64,000 nt of DNA from Paraburkholderia fynbosensis (GCF_902859935.1 NZ_CADIKI010000014.1:124001-188000); one strand, 5' to 3'. Shown: positions 24,220 through 33,727, numbered from the stretch's first letter. The notes: a model not told the origin generated them from the letters alone. Program-made: numbers and translations.

Positions 24220-27141
24220 ATGGAACACCACGCCCGCACGCAGAACGAACGGCTCGACATCAAGACCACCACCTGCTACATGTGCGCGTGCCGCTGCGGC
24301 ATCCGCGTGCATCTGCGCGACGGTGAGGTGCGTTACATCGACGGCAATCCGGAGCATCCGCTCAATCAGGGGGTGATCTGCGCGAAGGGTGCCTCGGGCA
24401 TCATGAAGCAGTACTCGCCCGCGCGCCTGACCCAGCCGTTGATGCGCAAGGCCGGTGCGCAGCGGGGCAGTGCCCAGTTCGAGCGGGTATCGTGGGAGGT
24501 CGCCTTCGACGTGCTTGAAAAGCGCCTCGCCGCGATCCGCGCGACCGATCCGAAGAAGTTCGCGCTCTTCACAGGCCGTGACCAGATGCAGGCGCTGACA
24601 GGCCTCTTCGCGAAGCAGTTCGGCACGCCCAACTACGCCGCGCATGGCGGTTTCTGCTCGGCCAACATGGCGGCGGGCATGATGTACACGATAGGCGGCT
24701 CGTTCTGGGAATTCGGCGGCCCGGATCTGGACAGCGCGAAACTGTTCTTCATGATCGGCACCGCCGAAGACCATCACTCGAATCCACTGAAGATCGCGAT
24801 CTCGAAGTTCAAGCGCGCGGGCGGCCGCTTCATCGCGATCAATCCGATCCGCACCGGCTACGCGGCGATCGCCGACGAGTGGGTGCCCATCAAACCCGGC
24901 ACCGATGGTGCGCTCTTCATGGCGTTCCTGCACGAACTGATCGCCGCCGATGCGTGGGATCACGAGTTCGTGCGCCGCTATACGAACGCGGCGGAACTCG
25001 TCGATCTCGACGAGGCCAGCGAAAACTTCGGCCTGTTCGTGCGTGATCGGGAGAGACCCGCCGGCAATCCGCTGTTTCCGCAGAATCATGTGTGGTGGGA
25101 TGCCGAAGCCGGACGCGCGGTGCCTCATCATGCTCCCGGCGTGACGCCCGCGCTCGACGGCCGCTACACGCTCGACGACGGCACGCCGGTCACGCCGTCG
25201 TTCGCATTGCTGCGCGAGCGCGTGGCCGGCTGCACGCCCGAGTGGGCCGCCGGCATCACCGGCATCGCGGCGGACACGATTCGCCGTCTCGCGGGCGAAA
25301 TGATCCAGACGAGCCGCGAGCACCGCATCACATTGCCGGTCCGCTGGACCGATGCATGGGGCGAAACGCACGAAACGGTCACAGGCAATCCGGTGGCCTT
25401 TCACGCGATGCGCGGGCTCGCCGCGCACTCCAACGGCTTCCAGTCGATCCGCGCGCTCGCGGTGCTGATGTCGTTGCTCGGCACGATCGACAGTCCCGGC
25501 GGCTTTCGCCACAAGTCACCGTTTCCGCGCGCGGTGCCGCCCTCGGCCAAACCGCCGAACAGTCCCGACGCCGTCAAGCCGAACACGCCGCTCGCGAACG
25601 GCCCGCTCGGCTGGCCCGCCGCGCCCGAGGATCTGTTCATCGACGAACACGGCGGCCCGGTGCGCATCGACAAGGCGTTCTCGTGGGAATATCCGCTCGC
25701 CGTGCATGGCGTGATGCACAGCGTCATCACCAACGCGTGGCGCGGCGACCCGTATCCGGTCGACACGCTGATGATTTTCATGGCCAACATGGCGTGGAAT
25801 TCGTCGATGAACACGATGAAAGTACGTGAGATGCTCGCCGACAGGCACGCTAACGGCGAGTACAAGATTCCGTTTCTCGTGGTGTGCGACGCATTCCAGT
25901 CGGAGATGACGGCGTTCGCCGATCTGATCCTGCCGGACACGACCTACCTCGAACGGCACGACGCGATGTCGATGCTCGACAGACCGATCTCCGAATTCGA
26001 CGGCCCGGTGGATTCGGTGCGCGTGCCGGTCGTGCCGCCGACGGGCGAGTGCAAGCCGTTCCAGGAAGTGCTGATCGAACTCGCGTCGCGGCTGAAGTTT
26101 CCTGCGTTCACCACCGCCGACGGCGCGCGGCGCTTTCGCGACTATCCCGACTTCATCGTCAATCACACGACCGCGCCGGACTCCGGCGTCGGCTTTCTGA
26201 TCGGCTGGCGCGGCAAGGATGGCGACAAGGCGCTGGTGGGCGAACCGAATCCCAAGCAATGGGAACAGTACGCGAAGAACAATTGCGTGTTCCATTACCG
26301 ATTGCCCGAGACGCTGCAGTACATGCGCAACTGCAATGGCCCGTATCTCGACTGGGCGGTCAAGCATGGCTTCAGAAAGTTCAACGAGCCGATCCTGATC
26401 CAGCTGTACTCCGATGTGATGCAGAAGTTCAGGCTCGCCGCGCAAGGACGCACGAGCGGCAGGCAGCCGCCGGATCATCTGCGCGCGCGAGTCGAAAAGT
26501 ATTTCGATCCGCTGCCGTTCTGGTACGCGCCGCTCGAAAGCGCGGCGACCGATCTCGCGCGCTTCCCGCTCGCTGCCGTGACGCAGCGGCCGATGGCGAT
26601 GTACCACTCGTGGGACTCGCAGAACGCATGGCTGCGGCAGATTCATGGGGAGAACTATCTGTACATGAATCCGCTGATGGCCGCCGAAAACGGCATCGCG
26701 GATGGCGGCTGGATTTACGCGGAATCGCAATGGGGCCGCGTGCGCTGCATGGCGCGCTTCAGCGAGACTGTCGAGCCCGGCACCGTGTGGACGTGGAACG
26801 CGATCGGCAAAGCGGCGGGCGCATGGAATCTCGGCCCGGGCGCGAACGAAGCGCGGCGCGGCTTCCTGCTCAATCACCTGATCACCGACGAACTGCCCGG
26901 TCGCGACCCAGCGGACTCGCGGCTGTCGAACTCCGATCCGGTGACTGGCCAGGCCGCGTGGTACGACGTACGCGTGCGGATTTATCCGGCTGAAGCCGAT
27001 GCGCGGCACACGTTGCCGCAATTCGACACGATGCCCGCGCTGCCGGGTTCGAACGGCGTGGTCTCGCGGATCGTGCAAACGTACTTCGCGGGACGAGGCG
27101 AGTTCGCGGCGCGGCTGCGGGGTGCGAACCGGCGGAAGTAG
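24220..27141 (+). CDS. soeA: Sulfite dehydrogenase molybdoprotein subunit
   Basis: A DMSO-reductase-family protein of 973 aa; the ATG at 24220 has GACGGAG upstream. The N-terminal [4Fe-4S] motif is CYMCACRC with a fourth Cys in GVICAKG. The likely Mo-ligand region is HGGFCSANMAAG. There is no Tat signal, which fits SoeA, a cytoplasmic-side enzyme, unlike PsrA or PhsA. The sequence TTCYMCACRCGIRVH and the gene order with a ferredoxin-like subunit and a DmsC-like anchor match the SoeABC sulfite-oxidising enzyme, which makes sulfate and reduces quinone. Here it would remove the toxic sulfite released by SuyAB. Confidence 0.85.
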   Translation: MEHHARTQNERLDIKTTTCYMCACRCGIRVHLRDGEVRYIDGNPEHPLNQGVICAKGASGIMKQYSPARLTQPLMRKAGAQRGSAQFERVSWEVAFDVLEKRLAAIRATDPKKFALFTGRDQMQALTGLFAKQFGTPNYAAHGGFCSANMAAGMMYTIGGSFWEFGGPDLDSAKLFFMIGTAEDHHSNPLKIAISKFKRAGGRFIAINPIRTGYAAIADEWVPIKPGTDGALFMAFLHELIAADAWDHEFVRRYTNAAELVDLDEASENFGLFVRDRERPAGNPLFPQNHVWWDAEAGRAVPHHAPGVTPALDGRYTLDDGTPVTPSFALLRERVAGCTPEWAAGITGIAADTIRRLAGEMIQTSREHRITLPVRWTDAWGETHETVTGNPVAFHAMRGLAAHSNGFQSIRALAVLMSLLGTIDSPGGFRHKSPFPRAVPPSAKPPNSPDAVKPNTPLANGPLGWPAAPEDLFIDEHGGPVRIDKAFSWEYPLAVHGVMHSVITNAWRGDPYPVDTLMIFMANMAWNSSMNTMKVREMLADRHANGEYKIPFLVVCDAFQSEMTAFADLILPDTTYLERHDAMSMLDRPISEFDGPVDSVRVPVVPPTGECKPFQEVLIELASRLKFPAFTTADGARRFRDYPDFIVNHTTAPDSGVGFLIGWRGKDGDKALVGEPNPKQWEQYAKNNCVFHYRLPETLQYMRNCNGPYLDWAVKHGFRKFNEPILIQLYSDVMQKFRLAAQGRTSGRQPPDHLRARVEKYFDPLPFWYAPLESAATDLARFPLAAVTQRPMAMYHSWDSQNAWLRQIHGENYLYMNPLMAAENGIADGGWIYAESQWGRVRCMARFSETVEPGTVWTWNAIGKAAGAWNLGPGANEARRGFLLNHLITDELPGRDPADSRLSNSDPVTGQAAWYDVRVRIYPAEADARHTLPQFDTMPALPGSNGVVSRIVQTYFAGRGEFAARLRGANRRK

Positions 27142-27227
27142 CGGCCCAGGTCACGCCGCACCACGGTCAGCGACAGGAACAAGGTCGGCGCAAGCATCGT
27201 CTCACTGGCAGCGGCAAGGAGCTTTAG

Positions 27228-27986
27228 ATGACCCAGATGGCGTTGGTGATCGATCTGAACGTGTGCGTGGGATGCCAGGCGTGCGTGACGAGTTGCAAGG
27301 AGTGGAACACGTCGGGCGAATCGGGCAGTCTCGCCGACCTGAACCCGTACGACGCGGACCCGTCCGGCACCTTCTTCAACCGCGTGCAGAGTTTCGAAGC
27401 CGGCAGTTTCCCGGATGCGGAGACGATCCATTTTCCAAAATCGTGTCTGCACTGCGAGGACCCGCCGTGCGTGCCGGTCTGTCCGACCGGGGCGAGCTAC
27501 AAGCGCAAGGAAGACGGTCTGGTGCTGGTCGATTTCGACCGCTGCATCGGCTGCAAGTATTGCGCGTGGGCGTGCCCGTACGGCGCGCGCGAACTCGACG
27601 AAGCGCGCAAGGAGATGACCAAGTGCACGTTGTGCGTGGATCGCATTCACGATGAAAATCTCAGCGAACGCGATCGGCAGCCGGCCTGTGTGCTCGCGTG
27701 TCCGACTTCGGCGCGGCTCTTTGGCGACATTCACGATCCGCAGTCGGTGGTGTCGAAAGCGATCGAGGAGCGTGGCGGCTATCAGCTGATGCCCGAGTGG
27801 AACACCCGGCCCGCGAATCATTATCTGCCGCGTGTGCCCACTGCGGCGTCGAACTGCGGCAGCGACGCGTGCTCGTGCAAAGCGGCCGGCTCGTCCGCCA
27901 CCGACGCGGCTCTCGCGCCCGCTTCGCTCGACGCGCAACTTGAGCGCGGCGAACTGCATCTCGCGTCGATGGCGACGCGCATCTAA
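27228..27986 (+). CDS. soeB: Sulfite dehydrogenase iron-sulfur subunit
   Basis: A protein of 252 aa with AAGGAG before the ATG. It has four cysteine clusters for [4Fe-4S] centres: CVGCQACVTSCKEW, CLHCEDPPCVPVCP, CIGCKYCAWACP and CTLCVDRI with a later ACVLACP. This is the DmsB/PsrB/NrfC pattern. A Cys-containing tail (NCGSDACSCK) is an extra of unknown role. It transfers electrons from SoeA to SoeC. Confidence 0.88.
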   Translation: MTQMALVIDLNVCVGCQACVTSCKEWNTSGESGSLADLNPYDADPSGTFFNRVQSFEAGSFPDAETIHFPKSCLHCEDPPCVPVCPTGASYKRKEDGLVLVDFDRCIGCKYCAWACPYGARELDEARKEMTKCTLCVDRIHDENLSERDRQPACVLACPTSARLFGDIHDPQSVVSKAIEERGGYQLMPEWNTRPANHYLPRVPTAASNCGSDACSCKAAGSSATDAALAPASLDAQLERGELHLASMATRI

Positions 27987-28021
27987 ACGCGCATCTAACC
28001 GAACCCACCCAGGACCTCACG

Positions 28022-28972
28022 ATGAATCCGGCATTCTCCGTAGTGTTCCTCACCACTTTAAGCGGCGCGGCCCAAGGCTTACTGATTGCGCTCGTCGGTG
28101 TGGAGAGCGCGGCGCAACTGGGTCTCGTCGCGCCCCCCACGGCTGCGTTCTATGTCATCGGCGCGGCGGTGTCGGTGGTCCTGGGCGGGCTCGGGCTGAT
28201 CGCGTCGTTCTTCCATCTCGGTCATCCCGAGCGTGCATGGCGGGCGATCGCGATGTGGCGAACCTCGTGGCTCTCGCGCGAATGTCTGTGTCTGCCTGCG
28301 TTTCTCGCCTGCGCGTTTTTCTACGGCGTCGCACACTGGTTCGCCTCGCCGTGGTCGCTCGCGCTGGGCTGGCTCGGCGTGCTGGCGAGCGCGACGCTGT
28401 TCGTCTGCACCGCGATGATCTACGCGTGCCTGCGCTTCCTGCAGGAATGGGCGACGCCGCTCACGCTGGTCAACTTCGTGCTGCTCGGCTGCGCGTCGGG
28501 CTTCACGCTGGCCACGGCGCTGAGCGCGTGGTGCGCGCCCGCGTTGACCGTGGGGCTCGCCGTCTGCGCGTGCGTGCTGACGCTCGCGGGCTGCGCGAGC
28601 CGCTCGGCGTCGCTGGTGCGCAATGCGCGTTTGCGGCCGAAGTCGACCGTGCAGAGCGCGACCGGTATCCGCAACCCGAAGCTCGTGCAGGTGTCGCGCG
28701 GCTTCACGGCCGGCGCGTTCAATCTGCGCGAGTTCTTTCACGGCAAGTTGGCGGGGACGCTGCGCGGCATCAAGTGGGGCTTTCTCGTCACGGCGTTCGT
28801 CGTGCCGGTCGTGTTGATGGCCCTCGGCGCGCGGCTGGATTCGATCGGCGTGTCGCTTGGCTTGCTTGCGGCGGCCTGTCTCGTGCAATACGCGGGCCTC
28901 GTCGCGGAACGCTGGTTCTTCTTCGCCGAAGCGAAGCATCCACAAAATCTTTATTACGCGAGAGTCGGCTGA
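28022..28972 (+). CDS. soeC: Sulfite dehydrogenase membrane anchor (DmsC-like)
   Basis: A membrane protein of 316 aa with eight or so hydrophobic segments and the DmsC-type feature SFFHLGHPERAWRAI followed by WRTSWLSRE in the first third. It would hold SoeAB on the inner face of the membrane and deliver electrons to quinone. It is 35 bases after soeB. A long palindrome after the stop separates it from the convergent ribonucleotide reductase gene. Confidence 0.87.
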   Translation: MNPAFSVVFLTTLSGAAQGLLIALVGVESAAQLGLVAPPTAAFYVIGAAVSVVLGGLGLIASFFHLGHPERAWRAIAMWRTSWLSRECLCLPAFLACAFFYGVAHWFASPWSLALGWLGVLASATLFVCTAMIYACLRFLQEWATPLTLVNFVLLGCASGFTLATALSAWCAPALTVGLAVCACVLTLAGCASRSASLVRNARLRPKSTVQSATGIRNPKLVQVSRGFTAGAFNLREFFHGKLAGTLRGIKWGFLVTAFVVPVVLMALGARLDSIGVSLGLLAAACLVQYAGLVAERWFFFAEAKHPQNLYYARVG

Positions 28973-29073
28973 AACGCGGCTTCGCAGGGTCGCGCGGTTT
29001 GCGAAGCGGGCTGAAAGGGTGACCGGATCGATCGAGCAAGGCGATCCTGTGGCCTGCCTCGCGGATTGACGGC

Positions 29074-29097
29074 TGAGCGCGCCGGCCGGCGCGCTCA
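29074..29097. terminator. 24-bp perfect palindrome between soeC and nrdJ
   Basis: A 24-base self-complementary GC-rich stretch (starts TGAGCGCGCC, ends GGCGCGCTCA, with no loop) lies between the two convergent genes soeC and nrdJ. The position suggests a bidirectional transcription stop, though no T-run follows. Confidence 0.5.
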
Positions 29098-29113
29098 ATC
29101 AACGTCCACCGCT

Positions 29114-31681
29114 TTACCCGCACGCGCCGACTTCACCACACGCCGTACAGAAATCACACCCGTCCTTGCGAATCACCGCATTCGCACCGCACGACCCGCA
29201 CTTGCGCCCGAGCATCGTGTGCAGTCCCTGCGCGCCGGCGGGCTGTGCCAACACGTCGGCATCGGCACTGGCGTCAGCGGGAGGCGGGCGCAGCCCGAAG
29301 TCCGCCGACAATGCCGTCTCCGCTTTCATCTGCCCGCGCGGCAGACGCGCCAGCATGCGCGACGGCACCTGATTGCCCTCGGCATCGAGAAAGCCCCGCC
29401 GATGCAGAATCTGCTGGATCGCAAACGCGAGTGCCGCCACCTCCGAATCGTGCCAGCGCGGCGCGCGATGCCCGTCGAGCCGTTGCACGTCGCCGAGCCG
29501 GACCTGTCCGCGATCCCACGAGACCTTGCGCATATCCTGCAGGTTGCGCGCGACGAACCCGCCGCGCGCGGCGAGCGACAGCGAGCGCATCGTCGCTGTG
29601 ATCCATTGCTGCGATTCGTCGCGCTGGCCGGTGGGGATGAAGAATTCGATCGGCCGCTCGATCGTCACGTCCTCACCGCCCAGACGCCCGGTCACCTCGA
29701 TGAACGACGCCGCCACGTAGAGCGACTTCTTGCCGGCCTGGGTCAGATATTCGACCTTCTCGATGATCGCCGGCAACTCGCCTTTGGGCCGATGATCGAT
29801 CGCGATACGCAACGGATCGAGATCGTTCTCGGCGAGCGTGTCGTCCGCTTGCGGCGGGCTCACGCTGAGCACCGCGCCGAGCGTCTCGTTCGGGCGATAC
29901 GTAGCGAGGCCCTTGAGGCCGTTTTTCCACGCGTCGAAGTAGAGGTTTTCGAACGCTTCGAACGGATAATCGGCGGGCACGTTGACCGTCTTCGAGATCG
30001 ACGTGTCCACGTAAGGCTGCACGGCCGCCATCATGTCGAGGTGGTCGCGCGCCGACATCTGCAGCGCGCTGACGAAATACTCCGGGAGGTTCTTGACGTC
30101 GCCGCCGAGTTCGCGATAGAGCCGGTACGCGTAGTCCTCGACGTCGAACGATTCGCGCCCGCCATCGGCCATCACCTTCATGCGCGTGTAGGTCCACGAG
30201 AAGGCCGGCTCGATGCCGTTCGACGCGTTGTCCGCGAACGCGAGGCTCACGGTGCCGGTCGGTGCGATCGACAGCAGGTGGCTGTTGCGGATGCCGTCGC
30301 GGCGAATTGCCTGCTTGATATCGTCGGGCAGGCGCGAGGCGAAGGTGCCGGCTTCCAGGTAGCGCTCGGCGTCGAATAGCGGAAACGCGCCGCGCTCTTT
30401 CGCCAGTTCCACCGACGCGCGATACGCCTCGTCGCGCATCAGCTGCGCGATGCGCACCGCGAAGAAGCGGCCTTCCTGCGAGTCGTAGCGCAAGCCGAGC
30501 ATCACGAGGGTGTCGCCGAGGCCGGTGAAGCCGACGCCGATGCGCCGCTTCGCGCGCGACTCGTCGTATTGCTGCGGCAGCGGCCACAGCGTGACGTCGA
30601 GCACGTTGTCGAGAAAACGCACCTGCGTGCGGGTGCGCCGCGCGAGGCCGTCCCAGTCGAAAGAAGGCTTGCCGCCTTTCATCTGCGCGAACGGATCGAT
30701 CACGAAGCGCGTCAGGTTCAACGGTCCGAGATTGCAGCAGCCGTATGCCGGCAGCGGTTGTTCGCCGCACGGATTGGTCGCGCGGATGGTTTCGACGGCG
30801 CGCAGATTGTTGTCCTCGTTCATGCGCGAGATGAACACGATGCCGGGTTCCGCGACGTCGTACGTGGAGCGCATGATGCGATCCCAGATCTCGCGGGCCG
30901 GGCGTTCGCTGTAGACCCATTGACCGTCTTCGCGTTGCCGCACGTCGCCGGCCGCGCGCAGCGCCGGCGACGGCTCGGCCCGGTGCACAAGTTGCCAGGG
31001 CCGATCTTCTTCGACGGCGTGCATGAATTCATCGGTGACGCCGACCGACACGTTGAAGTTGTTCCAACGGCCCTTCGAATGCTTGGCCTCGATGAATTCG
31101 AGCAGATCGGGGTGGCTGCAATCGAGCACGGCCATTTGCGCGCCGCGCCGCGAACCGGCGCTTTCGACCGTGCGGCACGACGCGTCGAACACGTCCATAT
31201 AACTGCACGGCCCCGACGCCGACGAACTCGTGGTGTGAACGCGCGCACCCTTGGGCCGGATCGCGGAGAAGTTGTAGCCGACGCCGCCGCCGCGGCGCAT
31301 GGTTTCGGCCGCTTGCAGCAGTGCGACGTAGATGCCGGGCAGGCCCTGCTCGTCGACGCCCTGGATCGCGTCGCCGACCGGCTGCACGAAGCAGTTGATC
31401 AGCGTGGCGGCGATGCCGGTGCCCGCCGCGCTCATGATGCGGCCCGCGCCGAGCGCGCCGTGCCGCAGATTGTCGACGAACAGCGCCTCGACCGATTCGC
31501 GCAGCGCCGGCGGCTCGGCCTCGGCGACGCCGCGGGCGACGCGTTTGAACACGTCGTCGGCCGATTGTTCATCGCTTTTCGCGTATTTTTCGAGCAGCAC
31601 GTCGACGGAGAATTGTTGCGGAGCGACGAGGGGAACGGGGAGCGCTAGAGCCGCGCGGGTGTCCGGCGTGTCTTCTGCCAT
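29114..31681 (-). CDS. nrdJ: Adenosylcobalamin-dependent (class II) ribonucleotide reductase
   Basis: A protein of 855 aa. The core has the active-site loop ATNPCGEQPLPAYGCCNLGPLN and the phosphate-binding SIAPTGTVSL. The C-terminal zinc-ribbon-like end has CGSCGANAV then CDFCTACG. A class II enzyme uses B12 to make deoxynucleotides with or without oxygen. This form of ~850 aa is usual in Burkholderiales. I found no cobalamin riboswitch in the 300 bases upstream. It is monocistronic and converges on soeC. Confidence 0.93.
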   Translation of the reverse strand: MAEDTPDTRAALALPVPLVAPQQFSVDVLLEKYAKSDEQSADDVFKRVARGVAEAEPPALRESVEALFVDNLRHGALGAGRIMSAAGTGIAATLINCFVQPVGDAIQGVDEQGLPGIYVALLQAAETMRRGGGVGYNFSAIRPKGARVHTTSSSASGPCSYMDVFDASCRTVESAGSRRGAQMAVLDCSHPDLLEFIEAKHSKGRWNNFNVSVGVTDEFMHAVEEDRPWQLVHRAEPSPALRAAGDVRQREDGQWVYSERPAREIWDRIMRSTYDVAEPGIVFISRMNEDNNLRAVETIRATNPCGEQPLPAYGCCNLGPLNLTRFVIDPFAQMKGGKPSFDWDGLARRTRTQVRFLDNVLDVTLWPLPQQYDESRAKRRIGVGFTGLGDTLVMLGLRYDSQEGRFFAVRIAQLMRDEAYRASVELAKERGAFPLFDAERYLEAGTFASRLPDDIKQAIRRDGIRNSHLLSIAPTGTVSLAFADNASNGIEPAFSWTYTRMKVMADGGRESFDVEDYAYRLYRELGGDVKNLPEYFVSALQMSARDHLDMMAAVQPYVDTSISKTVNVPADYPFEAFENLYFDAWKNGLKGLATYRPNETLGAVLSVSPPQADDTLAENDLDPLRIAIDHRPKGELPAIIEKVEYLTQAGKKSLYVAASFIEVTGRLGGEDVTIERPIEFFIPTGQRDESQQWITATMRSLSLAARGGFVARNLQDMRKVSWDRGQVRLGDVQRLDGHRAPRWHDSEVAALAFAIQQILHRRGFLDAEGNQVPSRMLARLPRGQMKAETALSADFGLRPPPADASADADVLAQPAGAQGLHTMLGRKCGSCGANAVIRKDGCDFCTACGEVGACG

Positions 31682-31988
31682 GGTAGGCCCTCAAACGGCG
31701 CCGCAGCGGGCGCGGCGCGGTGGGTGGAAATGCGGGTCACTTTACCGTCGCGCAGGAAGCCGGCGGCTGACTTGTCGCAATGAGGTCCACCTTAGCGCAC
31801 GTGGCGAAGGGCCGCAATCGGAGGTGTTCGGCGCGCGGCGTAACGCGCGTGGGCGAAGGGCGCCCGTGCATCCTGCCGCGCAAGGGGCGGTTTGCCGGGC
31901 GTATCGGCGCGATGCGCGCGACGCCGGCACAGAACCAAACAGGAAGAATGACGGCAGGGTGACAGCGCAGCGGCGGCGGCTCGAAGCG
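31682..31988. other. Intergenic region between nrdJ and the DUF3331 gene
   Basis: About 307 bases, presumably the nrdJ promoter region and the 3' end of the DUF3331 transcript. I looked for a cobalamin riboswitch box and for strong sigma-70 hexamers and saw none. Confidence 0.5.
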
Positions 31989-32279
31989 TCAGGCTTCCGC
32001 CAGCGCGCAGAGGATTTCGGCACAGATCATCGCGGAAGCGTTCGACGGCGCGGGCCGTTCGGCGGGTTTGAACACCGCGTCGCCGCGGCGGATCTTGCGC
32101 CGCGATACCGCGCAGGTGCCAGAGGTATGCGCCGACCTCCGCCGCCAGCGCTGCTCGCCGTAATGACATCGCCCCGGTTCTACCCAGCGGATCACCAGCG
32201 TCGTGTCGGAGCGCTCGAGAATTTCGATGCGTACGCCATTGGTACCGTCAAGGGGGATGGACTCTAAGGTCATCATCAT
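31989..32279 (-). CDS. DUF3331-like small protein
   Basis: A protein of 96 aa. Three ATG codons in a row (32279, 32276, 32273) follow a GGAG; spacing favours the second or third. The pattern IRWVEPGRCHYGEQRW, then SGTCAVSRRKIRRGDAVFKP, is that of DUF3331 proteins, which are common and often multicopy in Paraburkholderia. Function is unknown. Confidence 0.75.
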   Translation of the reverse strand: MMMTLESIPLDGTNGVRIEILERSDTTLVIRWVEPGRCHYGEQRWRRRSAHTSGTCAVSRRKIRRGDAVFKPAERPAPSNASAMICAEILCALAEA

Positions 32280-32615
32280 CGGCTCCGTATTGTGGTGTGC
32301 CGAATGTAGTCCCGTGCGCGCCGGATAGCCATTGTGTCGCGGTTGAAACAGTGTTCTCCAAACAGCAACAATGGCGCTCGACATTTGCGATCGCCCGAAA
32401 AGACGGACGTTACACGCCGTTATTATGTGAATTTTTAATAGTGTGAATTTTTGCAACGGAGTGTTGACCGGAACGCGACGGAAGCGCTGCCTACAGAGGG
32501 CGCCGCTGCTCCTTTAAGATAGGGCTCTTCGATGAGCCGCCGACTGGCCGCTGCCAGTCTAGCGGGTTTGGTTTTTTCCGGTCGGCTCGCGCGCACATAT
32601 CCAAAGAGAATCCCT
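32280..32615. other. AT-richer divergent promoter region
   Basis: A stretch between the divergent DUF3331 and AI-2E transporter genes. An 11-base direct repeat TGTGAATTTTT occurs at 32426-32436 and 32442-32452. On the minus strand the same bases give -35-like TTCACA and a -10-like CATAAT, but spacing is poor. No coding potential was seen. Confidence 0.4.
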
Positions 32616-33698
32616 ATGATTTCACGCCCGCCCGACACCTCGTCCGATCACCCGGTGCCGCCGGATCGCCTGAAAAAGCAGAAGGCGGCCTCGCTCGCCT
32701 TATACATCGGACTGGTGTTGCTGGCGGTGTGGGTCGTGCGCGACTTCATCGTGGTGGTCGCGTGGGCCGGGGTGGTCGCGATCGCGCTGTGGCCGCTGTT
32801 GCGCAAGGTCGAGAGCAACCGCTGGTTCACGGGCCGCACCACGCTGATCGCCGCGGCGCTCACGCTGGCGATTGCGCTGCTGGTGGTGCTGCCGGTCGGC
32901 ATCGGCATCGCTCAGGCGCTGCGTGAGGCGCACGACCTGAACGAATGGTTCAGGAGCGCGCGGGAAAACGGCATCGCGCTGCCGGACTTCATCGCGCGTT
33001 TGCCGTTCGGCGCGCAGCAGATTTCCGCGTGGTGGCAGGCCAACCTCGCGCAGCCGCTGGGTGATTCGGCAGCGATGAAGGGCCTGCACAATCCCACGGT
33101 GATGACGCTCGGCCGCCGCTTCGGCGCGCGTGCGCTCCATGCGGTGGTGGTGTTCACTTTCATGCTGGTCACGCTGTTCGTGATTTTCCAGACGGGGCCG
33201 CGCCTGTCCGGCGCGCTGATCCGGGGCGTGCGGCGCGGCTTCGGCGACGATGGCGCCGAGCTTCTGCAACGGATGGCCGCCGCAGTGCGCGGCACGGTGT
33301 CGGGGCTGGTCGTGGTCGGCCTCGGGGAGGGCGTGTTGCTGGCTGTCGCCTATTTCGTGACCGGCTTGCCGCATGTCGCGCTGCTCGGTTTGATTACCGC
33401 GGTCGCCGCGATGCTGCCGTTCTGCGCGCCGATTACATTCGGCCTCGCGGCGCTGTGGCTGCTCGCGCAGGGCTCGGTGGCCGCGGCCATCGGGCTGGTC
33501 GTGGTCGGCTCGATCGTGGTATTCGTCGCCGAGCACTTCGTACGGCCCGTGCTGATCGGCAATTCGACGCGCCTGCCGTTCCTGCTCGTGCTGTTCGGCA
33601 TTCTCGGCGGGGCGGAGACGTTCGGGCTGATCGGCATCTTCGTCGGGCCCGCGCTGATGACGGTGCTGATGGTGTTCTGGACCGATCTGGTGCGGTAG
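32616..33698 (+). CDS. AI-2E family transporter (PerM/UPF0118)
   Basis: A membrane protein of 360 aa from the ATG at 32616, preceded by AAAGAGA. It has about eight hydrophobic segments in the order of this family, and the conserved C-terminal part GILGGAETFGLIGIFVGPALM (in pieces). The name comes from TqsA, which exports autoinducer-2; other members are Na+/H+ antiporters or permeases of unknown cargo. It is convergent with the esterase gene. Confidence 0.88.
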   Translation: MISRPPDTSSDHPVPPDRLKKQKAASLALYIGLVLLAVWVVRDFIVVVAWAGVVAIALWPLLRKVESNRWFTGRTTLIAAALTLAIALLVVLPVGIGIAQALREAHDLNEWFRSARENGIALPDFIARLPFGAQQISAWWQANLAQPLGDSAAMKGLHNPTVMTLGRRFGARALHAVVVFTFMLVTLFVIFQTGPRLSGALIRGVRRGFGDDGAELLQRMAAAVRGTVSGLVVVGLGEGVLLAVAYFVTGLPHVALLGLITAVAAMLPFCAPITFGLAALWLLAQGSVAAAIGLVVVGSIVVFVAEHFVRPVLIGNSTRLPFLLVLFGILGGAETFGLIGIFVGPALMTVLMVFWTDLVR

Positions 33699-33727
33699 GG
33701 CGGGGTTTTCGCGCGCCCCGGCCCCGC

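Noticed and set aside
24220..28972. Formate dehydrogenase, polysulfide or thiosulfate reductase identity
   Set aside because: There is no Tat signal on the large subunit, the sequence around the first Fe-S cluster is SoeA-like, and the anchor is DmsC-like. With suyAB next door sulfite oxidation is the best fit, though not proven.
31682..31988. Cobalamin riboswitch before the class II ribonucleotide reductase gene
   Set aside because: I looked on the minus strand for the conserved B12-box and GCCACTG core and found neither.
32426..32452. Iteron-like tandem repeat TGTGAATTTTT
   Set aside because: Only two copies in an AT-rich promoter gap, with no replication gene nearby. Chance or promoter sequence is more likely.
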